From Pseudonocardia terrae (GTDB lineage: Bacteria; Actinomycetota; Actinomycetes; Mycobacteriales; Pseudonocardiaceae), in NCBI RefSeq assembly GCF_021343995.1, contig NZ_JAJTTE010000052.1, positions 1 to 46,575 on the forward strand: DNA of 46,575 bases, given 5' to 3'. A program made the position numbers and the translations under genes. The stretch's first letter is position 1. Every line of letters begins with the position of its first letter. The notes under the pieces are model-generated. The model saw nothing but the letters and a program-made list of their open reading frames with translations. It had not been told where the DNA came from and made no database searches. Positions 23,360-32,192 of this stretch are shown here, piece by piece.

Positions 23360-24436
23360 TCACGGCAGGAGCACCAGTTTGCCGGTCCCGGCGGTCCGCT
23401 CCAGCAGCTCGTGGGCGCGACGGGCGTCGTCGAGCGGCAGGCGCTCGGCCACGACCGGGTGGATCTTGTCCGCGCGCAGCAGCTCGAGCAGCGCGAGGAA
23501 GTCCTCCCGGAACTCCTCCGGGTCCCGCGGACCGCCGCCGACAGGAAGCGCCCGCTCGCGGCGGGCCATCGGAACCCACTGCTTGCGGTCACGGCGCAGT
23601 TTCTGGATCCGGTACGTCGACACGTGCCGGCCGGGGGACAGCAGGCCCCACAGCGCGACCCCGGCGGTCGCCGCGTACCACTCCACCCAGCCGCGCCGGT
23701 TCTTCCGTCCACCCGCCAACGTGGCGTAGTGGCCGTAGACGACGAGCCGGCCACCCCGGCGCAGCGCGCGGAACGACCGCAGCGACAGCCTGCCGCCGAG
23801 GCCGTCGAGCACGACGTCGACCCCGTCCCCGGTCAGCTCCCGCACCCGGGCCAGGAAGTCCTCGGTGCGGTAGTCGATGGCCACCGCGCCGAGCCGCTCG
23901 ACCGTGGCGCGGTCGGCCGCCGAGGCGGTCCCGTAGAGGCGCAGCCCGGCCAGGGCGCCGAGCTCGAGGACCGCGGTGCCCACCCGCCCGGCGGCCCCGT
24001 GCACCAGGACGCGCTCGCCGCTGCGTGTCCGCGCCGTCCGGTGGAGCAGCTGATAGGCGGTCATGTAGGGCAGGACGAGGCCGACCACCTCGGCCGGGTC
24101 GAGCTCGCCGGGCACCTCGACCGCGTCCATCTCCCGTAGGCAGATCAGTTCGGCGTAGGCGCCCCATACCGTGAGCGCCGCGACGCGATCGCCTTCCCGC
24201 AGCTGCGAGCAGCCCGGGCCGAGCGCCTCGACGACCCCGACGAGCTCGTAGCCGGGGGTGAACGGCGGTCTCGGCACACCGAGGTAGGTGCCCGCCCGCA
24301 GCTGCGCGTCGGTGAAGGACACGCCGGCGGCCAGGACCCTGACGAGGACCTCCCCGGCGCCGGGCCGCGGCGCGTCGTCCTCCACCGTCGTGAGGACCTC
24401 GGGCCCACCGAAATGATCGACGACGACGCGCTTCAT
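23360..24436 (-). CDS. Zinc-independent medium-chain NAD(P)H:quinone reductase-like oxidoreductase
   Basis: A 358-residue MDR enzyme: GroES-like N-terminal domain with PPFTPGYELVGVVEALGPG (near 58-76), then a Rossmann domain with VLVHGAAGRVGTAVLELGAL (about 143-162), AAGRVG being the nucleotide-binding turn. The structural-zinc cysteines of alcohol dehydrogenases are missing, as in QOR/zeta-crystallin. An insert of hydrophobic and basic residues near 250-290 is unusual. ATG at 24436 with GGGAG upstream. A palindromic GGGGCCATGGCCCC lies 62 bp before the start. Reduces quinones or enones, substrate unknown. Confidence 0.85.
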   Translation of the reverse strand: MKRVVVDHFGGPEVLTTVEDDAPRPGAGEVLVRVLAAGVSFTDAQLRAGTYLGVPRPPFTPGYELVGVVEALGPGCSQLREGDRVAALTVWGAYAELICLREMDAVEVPGELDPAEVVGLVLPYMTAYQLLHRTARTRSGERVLVHGAAGRVGTAVLELGALAGLRLYGTASAADRATVERLGAVAIDYRTEDFLARVRELTGDGVDVVLDGLGGRLSLRSFRALRRGGRLVVYGHYATLAGGRKNRRGWVEWYAATAGVALWGLLSPGRHVSTYRIQKLRRDRKQWVPMARRERALPVGGGPRDPEEFREDFLALLELLRADKIHPVVAERLPLDDARRAHELLERTAGTGKLVLLP

Positions 24437-24738
24437 GGCCGGCTCCCTCACCGAACGTCCGAGGCGTCATCGCACTCCGGCGCCCGCGAGGGGAGCAGGG
24501 GCCATGGCCCCGTCGGGGAGGGGTCCTCCGGCTGCCCCCCGATCTGCTCAGGACGACGTCCCGGCCGGAACCATGCGCTCGCGGACAGCCGTCGATCGCG
24601 CGGGCACGAAGCGTGTCCCGGTACGGCGAGCTCGCGCATGTGCTGTCGCGGCGCCGATGGGCCGGCTGACCCGGCCGCCGCTCGACCCGGGCGCACGGTT
24701 GCCTTGGTCCCTGGCGGGAGCGGGCTGCGTGCATCAGC
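24437..24738. promoter_or_regulatory. Divergent promoter region with DosR-box-like palindrome at 24498-24511
   Basis: This 302-bp gap separates the leftward oxidoreductase and the rightward WS/DGAT-like gene. It contains the perfect palindrome GGGGC-CATG-GCCCC (24498-24511), a full match to GGGNC-N4-GNCCC, 62 bp before the oxidoreductase and about 230 bp before the acyltransferase. No further gene is seen in it. Confidence 0.5.
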
Positions 24739-26127
24739 GTGCGTGCCGTGCTGGCGAGGCTCCGGCTCGACGAGCTGATGTACACGTGGTTCGGCGGCGA
24801 CACCCCGATGCAGATCGGCCTGCTCGGTGCCCTGGAGGTCGGGCCGTTCCGGCGGGTCGACCGCACGATCGACCTGGAGCGGATTCGCGGGGAACTCGCC
24901 GTCCGGGCCGGTCGGGTTGCGTCGCTGCACCGGCGGGTTGTTCGGACCCGACTCGGCGAGGGCCGGCCGTTCTGGGTCGAGGATCCGGCCTTCGCCCCGC
25001 TCGACCATGTCGAGGTGACGGTGCTGCCGGCCGGGACGGACCTGCCGAGCTGGGCGGCGGCCCGAGCGGCGCGGCCGCTGGACCCGGACCGGCCGCTGTG
25101 GCGGGCCGAGATCGTCGGCGGGCGCGCGGTGGAGCAGCCTGCAGTGCTCGTGGTGGTGTCGCATGTTCTCGCCGACGGTGCTGCCGGGGTGGCGCTGGCC
25201 GGGGCGCTGTTCGACTCGGGACCCGAGGCGGTGGTCCAGCCGGTTCCGGTGGCTACGCCGTCTCCGCCGCCGCTGCCCTCGCACCGACAGCTGCGGGGCG
25301 AGAGGCGGCACGAGGCCGCCGAGGCCCTGCGGCGCCTACCCCGGCGACCTGCCCGGCGACGGCCCACCGGCGTGCACGGGCTGCGGCAGCTACACACCGC
25401 GATGGCGGCCTTCGCCGGGCCGGAGCCGATCACGTCACTACCCCGACACATCGGGCCCGATCGCAGGCTGGGGATCGTCCGTGAACCGCTGGCGCCGCTG
25501 CGGCACTGCGGACATGAGCTCGGTGCCACAGTGAACGACCTGGTCCTCGCCGCTGTCTCCGAGGGGCTGGGTGCGCTGCTGACCCTGCGGGGGGAGAACA
25601 TCCCTGGTCTGGTGCTGCGGGCAATGGTGCCCGCCACCACCGGCCGGGCCGACCGCCAGGTAGGACGGATGCTCGTCGTCGGCCTGCCCGTCGGTGAACC
25701 GGATCCGGCACGGCGGCTCACGCTGATCCACGACGCCACCTCCGTGGGCAAGGCCCGGCTTCGCGAAGGTCCGGAAGACGTCAGCGATCTGCGCCTGCCC
25801 CTCCCGGTCGCGCGGTGGGTGCTGTGCTGGGCACGGCGCGCCGGCAGCCGACGGGTGACCCTCGCCGTCACCGACGTGACCGGGCCATCGGCGCCGCTGT
25901 GGCTGACCGGTTCCCGGCTGCTGAGCGCGACACCGATCGCGCCGCTGAGCCCCGGGGTGGCGCTGTCCGTCGCAGCTCTGTCGTACGCGGGCGAGCTCGT
26001 CGTGTCGGTCAACGCCGACGCCGCGGTCACCGATCTGGAAGTGATGACCGGGGGCATGGAGCGCGGTTTCGCCGCCCTGCGTGACCTCGCGGGGCTCGCA
26101 AGCGACCCTGCCGGGAGTAGCCCGTGA
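24739..26127 (+). CDS. WS/DGAT-family wax ester synthase/diacylglycerol acyltransferase-like protein
   Basis: A 462-residue protein of the bacterial WS/DGAT family, which makes wax esters or triacylglycerol from acyl-CoA. The start LRLDELMYTWFGGDTPMQIG is the family N-terminus (usually a D near residue 11). The active-site HHxxxDG is SHVLADG at 141-147: the second His and the DG are kept, the first His is Ser, as in a subset of family members. Later AGATVNDLVLAAVSEGL-like text (GATVNDLVLAAVSEGLGALL) matches the second conserved block. Storage-lipid synthesis through Tgs1 is a hallmark of the mycobacterial dormancy response. GTG at 24739. Confidence 0.82.
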   Translation: MRAVLARLRLDELMYTWFGGDTPMQIGLLGALEVGPFRRVDRTIDLERIRGELAVRAGRVASLHRRVVRTRLGEGRPFWVEDPAFAPLDHVEVTVLPAGTDLPSWAAARAARPLDPDRPLWRAEIVGGRAVEQPAVLVVVSHVLADGAAGVALAGALFDSGPEAVVQPVPVATPSPPPLPSHRQLRGERRHEAAEALRRLPRRPARRRPTGVHGLRQLHTAMAAFAGPEPITSLPRHIGPDRRLGIVREPLAPLRHCGHELGATVNDLVLAAVSEGLGALLTLRGENIPGLVLRAMVPATTGRADRQVGRMLVVGLPVGEPDPARRLTLIHDATSVGKARLREGPEDVSDLRLPLPVARWVLCWARRAGSRRVTLAVTDVTGPSAPLWLTGSRLLSATPIAPLSPGVALSVAALSYAGELVVSVNADAAVTDLEVMTGGMERGFAALRDLAGLASDPAGSSP

Positions 26128-26366
26128 GGTTCGCGACCACAGGAAGTCGGACGAGGCGGACGGACGCCGATTTGTCCACCATGATCAGCTCGGATGTACG
26201 CGATTCGCGGCGATATCGTCGGACTCGCTGTGTGATTCTGTGCGGCCGCCGGGTCGTTCGACCCTGACCGTGTGCGATGTCCCGTGTGAGCGTTGCACGC
26301 AGGCACACGATCCGCGTGGCCGCCGCTGCGGCGGTGCAAGGACGAGGATGGCGGGGTGAGGACGCC

Positions 26367-28160
26367 ATGACGGGGCCGGTCAGCGCGGGCGTCGACGTGG
26401 GCGGGACGTTCACCGACGTCGTAGTGCATGCCGAGGGACAGCGGCCACGCGCGGTCAAGGTGCCGACGACGCCGAGGAACCAGGCCGAGGGCGTCGAGAG
26501 GGGCGTCCGGGAGGCACGGTCCGGGGACGCGCCGCGGCTCCTGCCGCACGGCACCACGCGACGAACGCGGTCCTGGAGCGCCGGACCGCGTGCACCGTCC
26601 TCGTCACCACTGATGGATTCGCCGACGTGCTCGAGATCGGTCGGCAGGACCGGCCCGCCCTGTACGACTTGGCGGTGACCCGGCCGGAGCCGCTCGTGCC
26701 GCGGGACCGCGTCGTGACCGTCGTCGAGCGGACCGGTCCCGACGGCGCACCGGTTGTCGGGCTCACCGACGAGGAGATCGAGCGTGTGCTGGCGGAGGTC
26801 GCGAGTCGCGAGCCCGAGTCGATCGCGGTGAGCCTGCTGTTCGCCTACGCCGGCGAGGACCACGAGCGCCGGCTGTGCGAGACGCTGGAGCGGTTGGGGG
26901 TCCCGGTCACTCGGTCGAGTGCCCTGCTCGCCGAGTTCCGCGAGTTCGAGCGGGCGTCCACCTGCGTGCTCAACGCCGCCGTGGAGCCCGTGATGCGCCG
27001 CTACCTGTCGAACCTCGCCGAGCGCCTGCCGGACGCGACGATCACCGTGATGACCTCGAGCGGCGGCACGGCCGGGATCGCCCATGCCGCCGCCGCGCCG
27101 GTCCACACCCTGCTGTCCGGCCCTGCGGCGGGCGTGGTCGCCGCCGGCGCGGTGGCCCGCTCCGCGGGATTCGACGACGCGATCGCCTTCGACATGGGCG
27201 GTACCTCCACGGACGTGTGCCTGATCCGCGGCGGCGTCCCGGAGGTGTCGACCGCGTCGCAGATCGGGGGGCTGCCCTTCCGCACTCCGGCGGTGGGGAT
27301 CCACTCGGTGGGGGCGGGAGGCGGGTCGATCGCCTGAATCGACGGGGGCGGGGCGTTGCGGGTCGGGCCCCGGTCGGCGGGCGCCGATCCCGGCCCGGTC
27401 TGCTACGGCCGTGGCGGGCAGGAACCGACGGTCACCGACGCCCACTGTGCGCTTGGGCACCTCGACCCGGACCGAGAGCTCGGGCGCGGGCTGCGGCTCG
27501 ACGTCGACGCCGCACGCCGGGCCCTCGACGCGTTACCGGAGTCCGCGGGCGGGGCGCACGGCATGCTCGCCGTCGTCCGCGCAACCATGGCCCGCGCGCT
27601 GCGTCGGGTGAGCACCGAGCGGGGCGTCGACCCGTCCCGGCTGGTACTCGTCGCCTACGGCGGCGCAGGTCCGCTGCACGCCGCCGCGCTGGCGAAGGAG
27701 CTGGGGTGCCACGCGGTCGTCGTGCCGCCGGCGCCGGGCGTCCTCAATGCGCTCGGCCTGCTCCTCGCTCCGCCGCGGTACGAGGCGTCCCGGACGGTGA
27801 TGGCCGAGGCCGGTGCGGACCTGTCGGCGACCTGGAAGGCACTGACGGAGGAGGCCCAGGCCGAACTGATCCGACAGGGAGTGCCGGGCGGTGTCCATCT
27901 GACACGAGTGGCCGACGCGCGCTACACGGGGCAGTCGCACGAACTCCGGATCACCGTCGGGGACGAGGACACCGACGTGGCCGAGCTGCTGCACACGGCC
28001 CATCAGGAGGCCTACGGCTACGCCATGCGCGACGAGCGGGTCGACGTGGTCACGCTGCGGGTCGTGGCCACCGGATCGCCCGTCCTCGCGGACCCGCCGG
28101 GTGACTGGGACCAGGGACGGCCGGCCGAGGAGCGCACTCGGGCCATCGGAGTGGCGGGTG
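26367..28160 (+). pseudogene. hyuA: Decayed hydantoinase A/5-oxoprolinase A-type gene
   Basis: Homology to HyuA is continuous but broken. The frame starts at ATG 26367 with VSAGVDVGGTFTDVVV, then shifts at 26557-26558: the expected HGTTVATNAVLERR is split, with HGTT in one frame and ATNAVLERRT in the next, a loss of 1 or 4 bases. The second frame runs with normal sequence to TGA at 27335-27337, standing where the family has Trp (GGSIA-W-IDGGG), a TGG to TGA change. It then continues through RVGPRSAGADPGPVCYG and ends abruptly near 28160, lacking the C-terminus. ATP-dependent opening of hydantoin or oxoproline rings would be the ancestral role; it is very probably inactive. Confidence 0.88.
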
Positions 28161-29606
28161 AGACCGGCGGACTGCTCCGCGGCGGTGTTCGACCCGGACG
28201 GACAGATGGTTGCGCAGGCCGAGCACATCCCGGTGCATCTCGGGTCGATGCCGGCGAGCGTCCGTGCAGTCCTCGACGCCTACGGCGAACTTGCTCCCGG
28301 GGAGCAGGTCTGCGTCAACGACCCGTACATGGGCGGCACCCACCTGCCCGACCTGACGATCGTCGCCGCGGTCGGCGACGCCGAGGGTCGCCTGCTCGGC
28401 TATGTCGCCAACCGGGCGCACCATGCCGACGTGGGCGGTGCGGCTCCCGGCTCGATGCCCGCCACCGCCACGGAGATCGCCATGGAGGGCGTCCGGATCC
28501 CGCCGATCCGCATCGCCGACGGCGACGGCGAACGGGAGGACGTCGTGCGGCTGATCGCCGCGAACTCGCGGACGCCACGGGAGCGCCGCGGGGACCTGAG
28601 GGCCCAGTTCGCGGCCAACCACGTCGGCGCGGTGCGGCTGCGCGAACTGGCCGGGCGTCTCGGCCCCGAACGGTTGCACGAGTCGATGGCGGCGGTGTGC
28701 GACTACTCCGACCGCCGCGTGCGCGCGGCCGTGGCCTCGATTCCGGACGGCCAGTACACGCACTCCGACCTTCTGGAGATCGGCGACGGAGTGCGGATCC
28801 GCGTCACCGTCACCGTCGACGGGGACGAGGTGTCGATCGACTTCGACGGCAGCGATCCTCAGGTGTCGGTGAACTGCAATGCGGTGTTCGCCGTGACGTT
28901 GTCGTCCGCGATGTTCGTCTTCCGGATGCTGACCGACCCCGGCGCACCGCCCAACGGCGGGTGCTACCGGTCCCTGCACGTCAGGGCTCCGGAGGGGTCG
29001 GTGGTGCACGCCCGGTTCCCCGCTCCCACGGCCGCCGGGAACGTCGAGACCAGCCAGCGCATCGTCGACGTGCTGCTCGGTGCGTTCGCGCACGCGGTTC
29101 CGGACCGCGTGCCCGCCGCCGGGCAGGGCACCATGAACAACCTCCTGCTCGGCGCGAGCGGGGACGCGCCGTTCAGCTACTACGAGACCCTGGGGGGCGG
29201 CGAGGGCGGAACGCCGGATCGGCCCGGCATGTCCGGTGTCCACACCGGCATGACGAACACCCAGAACACACCCGCGGAGGCGATGGAGCTGGACTACCCG
29301 CTCCGGGTGTGGCGTTACGAGCTGCGTCGCGGGTCGGCCGGCGCCGGTGCGCACCCCGGCGGCGAGGGCCTGGTCCGGGAGATCGAGGTGCTCGCGGACT
29401 GCGTCCTCACGATCCAGTCCGAACGCCGCACCCACGCCCCGTGGGGGTTGCAGGGGGGACGGGACGGCGCGGTCGGACAGAACGTGCGGATCAACGTCGA
29501 CGGCACCCGGGAGGAGCTACCGAGCAAGGGCACCTGGACACTGCGGAGTGGCGAGCGGGTCCGCATCGAGACTCCGGGCGGCGGCGGTTGGGGCGAGCCG
29601 GCCTGA
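28161..29606 (+). pseudogene. hyuB: N-terminally truncated hydantoinase B/5-oxoprolinase B-type gene
   Basis: From 28161 the sequence matches HyuB: DCSAAVFDPDGQMVAQAEHI, PVHLGSMPASVRAVL, NDPYMGGTHLPDLTIVA, and the glycine-rich end ERVRIETPGGGGWGEP are all typical. About 40 residues of the HyuB N-terminus are missing and the frame is joined directly to the hyuA remnant, so a deletion removed the end of hyuA and the start of hyuB. The open frame reaches back to an ATG at 28101, but this is antisense to function: those first 20 codons are hyuA sequence in another frame. The catalytic partner is also broken, so no activity is expected. Confidence 0.8.
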
Positions 29607-29712
29607 GGTGAGATTCGGCGACTCTCCCGCGCAGTGGGCAGAGCCGATCGGCGCTGTGGGCCGGGCATGAGGACCCTGGGACCGCACACTGTGGGGCGGG
29701 CAGGATCGGACG

Positions 29713-30501
29713 ATGTCGACGACGGAGGGGACCTCGCAGCACGCACGCGCGTCGACGCTGCTCCAGGCCATCCTCAACCTGTCGCGCTTCCACAAGCAGC
29801 ATGAACGGTTCTACTCGGCGGCTCCCCTGGAGACCGCGCTGCGGCTGCAGCGTCATGCGCGGACGCTGCAGGCCCTCGCCGACCGGTGGGAGACCGCTTC
29901 GCCCGGCGCCGGTCACGTGAGGAACCCCTACGAGGGCGCCGAGGACCTCAACAGCGAGGCCGCGATCGCCCTCGACGGGGCGTTGTTCATGGAGGGCGAA
30001 GGGCGCCCCGTGGAGCTGTCCCAACTGATCGGGGAGCTGCGCCTCGACGCCGACGGCTTCGCCACCGGTGGCGAGTGGTTGGCCACCGCGATGGCGAGCA
30101 GCTGGCAGGCCGCCGCCACGCTGCTCGAGTTCGACGAGCTGGCCGACGTGATGGGAGAGCGGCACCGCATCATCAGCAACGACTGGCTCGCCGCGCACAT
30201 GCAGACCCTCATCGCCCTCCAGCTGCGTCGTGCCGCCGACATGCTCGACGGCGTCGATTTCGCTCCCGGAGCCGTCCGGATCGATCTCGCAGGGGCGCGC
30301 GTAAGCCCCCGACGTCTGCACGCCGCGGCGGAGGTGATCGCCCGTGCCGCCGATCTGTGCTGCGAGTCGTCGCGGCTGGTGCACGACAACGAACGGCGCT
30401 GGCGGGTCTTCCGGGAGCGGACCGCCGAGCTCGTCCGGCTCCTGAGCAGCGATCCCTACCCGGCCGGGCCGACCGCCGACCACCCGCCGTCCGGCTCCTG
30501 A
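29713..30501 (+). CDS. Conserved-looking helical protein of unknown function
   Basis: A 262-residue soluble, mainly helical protein that I do not recognise. It begins MSTTEGTSQHARASTLLQAI and contains a long run of amphipathic helices; codon bias is strong and no other frame competes. No signal peptide or membrane segment. The ATG at 29713 follows CAGGATCGGACG. It is separated by 106 bp from the hyuB remnant and overlaps, in the opposite direction, the tail of the HPF-like gene by 46 bases. Position inside the stress island suggests a stress-related role only by association. Confidence 0.7.
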   Translation: MSTTEGTSQHARASTLLQAILNLSRFHKQHERFYSAAPLETALRLQRHARTLQALADRWETASPGAGHVRNPYEGAEDLNSEAAIALDGALFMEGEGRPVELSQLIGELRLDADGFATGGEWLATAMASSWQAAATLLEFDELADVMGERHRIISNDWLAAHMQTLIALQLRRAADMLDGVDFAPGAVRIDLAGARVSPRRLHAAAEVIARAADLCCESSRLVHDNERRWRVFRERTAELVRLLSSDPYPAGPTADHPPSGS

Positions 30502-31115
30502 GCACCGCGACACTTGCCTCGATGAGGGCCGTCCGCGTCCGCACGTCGGGATGACTTGCCCGGAACGCTTCGACGGCGGTGTTCAGGTGCCGGCTGTCCG
30601 CCTCTCGCGGAGGCGGAGCGGGGCCGCCGCCGCGGGCCCGCAGGGCGAGGAGCAGGCGCCATCGGGTCCCGCTCCACCACCTCGATCCGGACGTTCTCCG
30701 AGCCGGGGCCCTCCGAGCGCAAGCGCGCGAGAACGGCGTGCAAGGCGGCGGCGCCGCGGGCAGGCCGGCTGACCCTCTCCAGACGGCGCGCCAGCCGCGC
30801 GACGAGCAGATCGACGGCCGCGCGCGGGCTCGCCGCGGAGGCGTGGACGGCGACCGCAGTCCCGTCCAGGTCGACCACGGCGCGGGCCGTGACCGGCCGC
30901 GGGCGGGCTGGATCACGATGCTTCACGACGTGCACGTGAGCCGGTGCTGTGGCGCGGCCGCGGTGCTCGAGGAGGCGGCCGACGGCCGAGCTCGCGTAGG
31001 CAGCGAGGTCGGAGGCGATGCCGCCACTGAGCTGCACCGTGCAGTGAGTTGTCGAGGGGAGCGGGGAGCCGGCGGCCGTTGCGTTGTCGTCCATCACGGC
31101 CGCAGGGTCGGCCAT
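30456..31115 (-). CDS. HPF/RaiA-like ribosome hibernation factor (RafH-type), C-terminus uncertain
   Basis: 219 residues in the open frame. Residues 45-115 resemble the ribosome-binding domain of hibernation factors: HVHVVKHRDPARPRPVTARA then VDLDGTAVAVHASAASPRAA and a basic helix RLARRLERV. The KHRDPA block is typical of the DosR-regulated mycobacterial RafH/Rv0079 group, which silence ribosomes in hypoxia. After residue 150 the frame becomes Arg/Pro-rich and lacks family features, while another leftward frame has better protein-like sequence (see findings), so the tail may be frameshifted. ATG at 31115 or 31094. Divergent from the CBS gene across a region with two palindromic sites. Confidence 0.55.
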   Translation of the reverse strand: MADPAAVMDDNATAAGSPLPSTTHCTVQLSGGIASDLAAYASSAVGRLLEHRGRATAPAHVHVVKHRDPARPRPVTARAVVDLDGTAVAVHASAASPRAAVDLLVARLARRLERVSRPARGAAALHAVLARLRSEGPGSENVRIEVVERDPMAPAPRPAGPRRRPRSASARGGQPAPEHRRRSVPGKSSRRADADGPHRGKCRGAQEPDGGWSAVGPAG

Positions 31116-31154
31116 CGCGCGGCCTGGTCAGCAGTGCTGCAGCTCCCCGGTGCT

Positions 31155-31212
31155 GCGGACCGACGGTCCGCCGTATCGGGTCGCTGGTCCGAGGGCGCAG
31201 GTCCTTCGGCAC
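31155..31212. promoter_or_regulatory. Palindrome and DosR-box-like half site between HPF-like and CBS genes
   Basis: GCGGACCG-A-CGGTCCGC (31155-31171) is a perfect 8-1-8 inverted repeat. AGGTC-CTTC-GGCAC (31199-31212) keeps the CCTTCGG core of the GGGNC-N4-GNCCC motif with two arm changes. Both lie in the divergent promoter region, 80-140 bp before the CBS gene. Confidence 0.45.
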
Positions 31213-31291
31213 GTGCCGCGCATCTCGTCATCAGCCGATGGTTGGGCAAGGTGACGCTCCGCGGTACAAGGCCCCGGGCCGGGAGGACGTG

Positions 31292-31741
31292 ATGAAGGTT
31301 CGCGACGCGATGAGTGCGTCGGCCACGACGTTGCGGCCCGACACGCCGCTTCAGGCGGCGTCCCCGATCTTGATCGCCCACGGGCAGTGCGCGGCCGCGG
31401 TCGTCGATCACGGGGGGCGTCTCGTGGGAGTCGTGAGCGAGGCCGATCTGACCCGTGCACGGTCCCTGCCCAACGGCTGGATGGTCGAGATCGACCCGGA
31501 ATGCGTGGTCGGCGCGGTCATGACGCACCGGCCCGTCTCCGCCGGCCCGGACGACGACCTGGCGGACGTCGTGGCCACGATGCTCGATAGTGGACTGCGC
31601 GCCGTGCCGATCGTGGATGCGGACGCGGTCGTCGGGATCCTCACGCCGCGCGACGTCCTGCGGCTCGTCGCCGACCGGCGTTGTCGTCGGAACAAGGCTG
31701 GGCGGATCGCGTCGGGACGGTCGGCAAATGACCGCATCTGA
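31292..31741 (+). CDS. CBS-domain pair protein (Hrp1-like)
   Basis: A 149-residue protein with two CBS motifs forming one Bateman module: MKVRDAMSASATTLRPDTPL ... GRLVGVVSEADL (about 1-55) and VVGAVMTHRPVSAGPDDDLA ... VVGILTPRDVLRLV (about 70-127). It resembles Hrp1 (Rv2626c), a DosR-regulon protein, and may sense adenine nucleotides. GGGAGGA at 31281-31287 precedes ATG 31292 (or GTG 31289). Its end overlaps the next universal stress gene by 14 bases, so the pair is coupled. Confidence 0.88.
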   Translation: MKVRDAMSASATTLRPDTPLQAASPILIAHGQCAAAVVDHGGRLVGVVSEADLTRARSLPNGWMVEIDPECVVGAVMTHRPVSAGPDDDLADVVATMLDSGLRAVPIVDADAVVGILTPRDVLRLVADRRCRRNKAGRIASGRSANDRI

Positions 31742-32192
31742 CCATGACCCGGCCGCGTCGGACGCGGGGCGCGGCGAGATCGTCGTGGGGGTGGACGGAT
31801 CGCCCTCGTCGCTCCAAGCCCTGCGCTGGGCGATGCGGCAGTCGGAACTGACCGGGGCGCCGGTGCGAGCGGTCAGCGCCTGGTCGATCCCGGTGCACCA
31901 CGGGCCGATGGTGGTCGCCCAGGTCTGGAGCGACTGGCCCGAGCTCGCCCGCCAGGCGCTGGACGTCGCCGTCCGGGACGCCCTCCCGCCCGAGCAGGTG
32001 AGGGTGGTCAGGACCGAGGTGGCCGAAGGGAACGCCTCGGCCGTGCTTCTCGACGCGGCGAAGGGCGCCGAGCTGCTGGTCGTCGGCAGCCGGGGGCACG
32101 GAGGCTTCGTCGGCCTGCTGCTCGGCTCGACCGCCCAGCACGTGACGACCCACGCCCACTGTCCCGTGCTCGTGGTGCACGAGTCCTCGTGA
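31728..32192 (+). CDS. Universal stress protein, single UspA domain
   Basis: A 154-residue USP. IVVGVDGSPSSLQALRWAM begins the fold, and VVGSRGHGGFVGLLLGSTAQ is the complete ATP-binding motif. ATG at 31728 lies inside the CBS gene (14-base overlap), and the stop overlaps the GTG of the acyltransferase/acyl-CoA-synthetase fusion (GTGA, 32189-32192), so it is translationally coupled on both sides. This puts a nucleotide-binding CBS sensor, a USP and a protein-acetylation enzyme in one transcript. Confidence 0.92.
   Translation: MTASDHDPAASDAGRGEIVVGVDGSPSSLQALRWAMRQSELTGAPVRAVSAWSIPVHHGPMVVAQVWSDWPELARQALDVAVRDALPPEQVRVVRTEVAEGNASAVLLDAAKGAELLVVGSRGHGGFVGLLLGSTAQHVTTHAHCPVLVVHESS

Noticed and set aside
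27335..27337. TGA in hyuA read as possible selenocysteine or programmed readthrough
   Set aside because: The family has Trp at this place, no selenocysteine element is apparent, and the same gene carries a frameshift and a deletion, so simple decay explains it.
29670..29683. AGGACCCTGGGACC before the gene at 29713 as a DosR-like box
   Set aside because: The half sites have a 5-base rather than 4-base spacer and the order of bases does not match the right arm.
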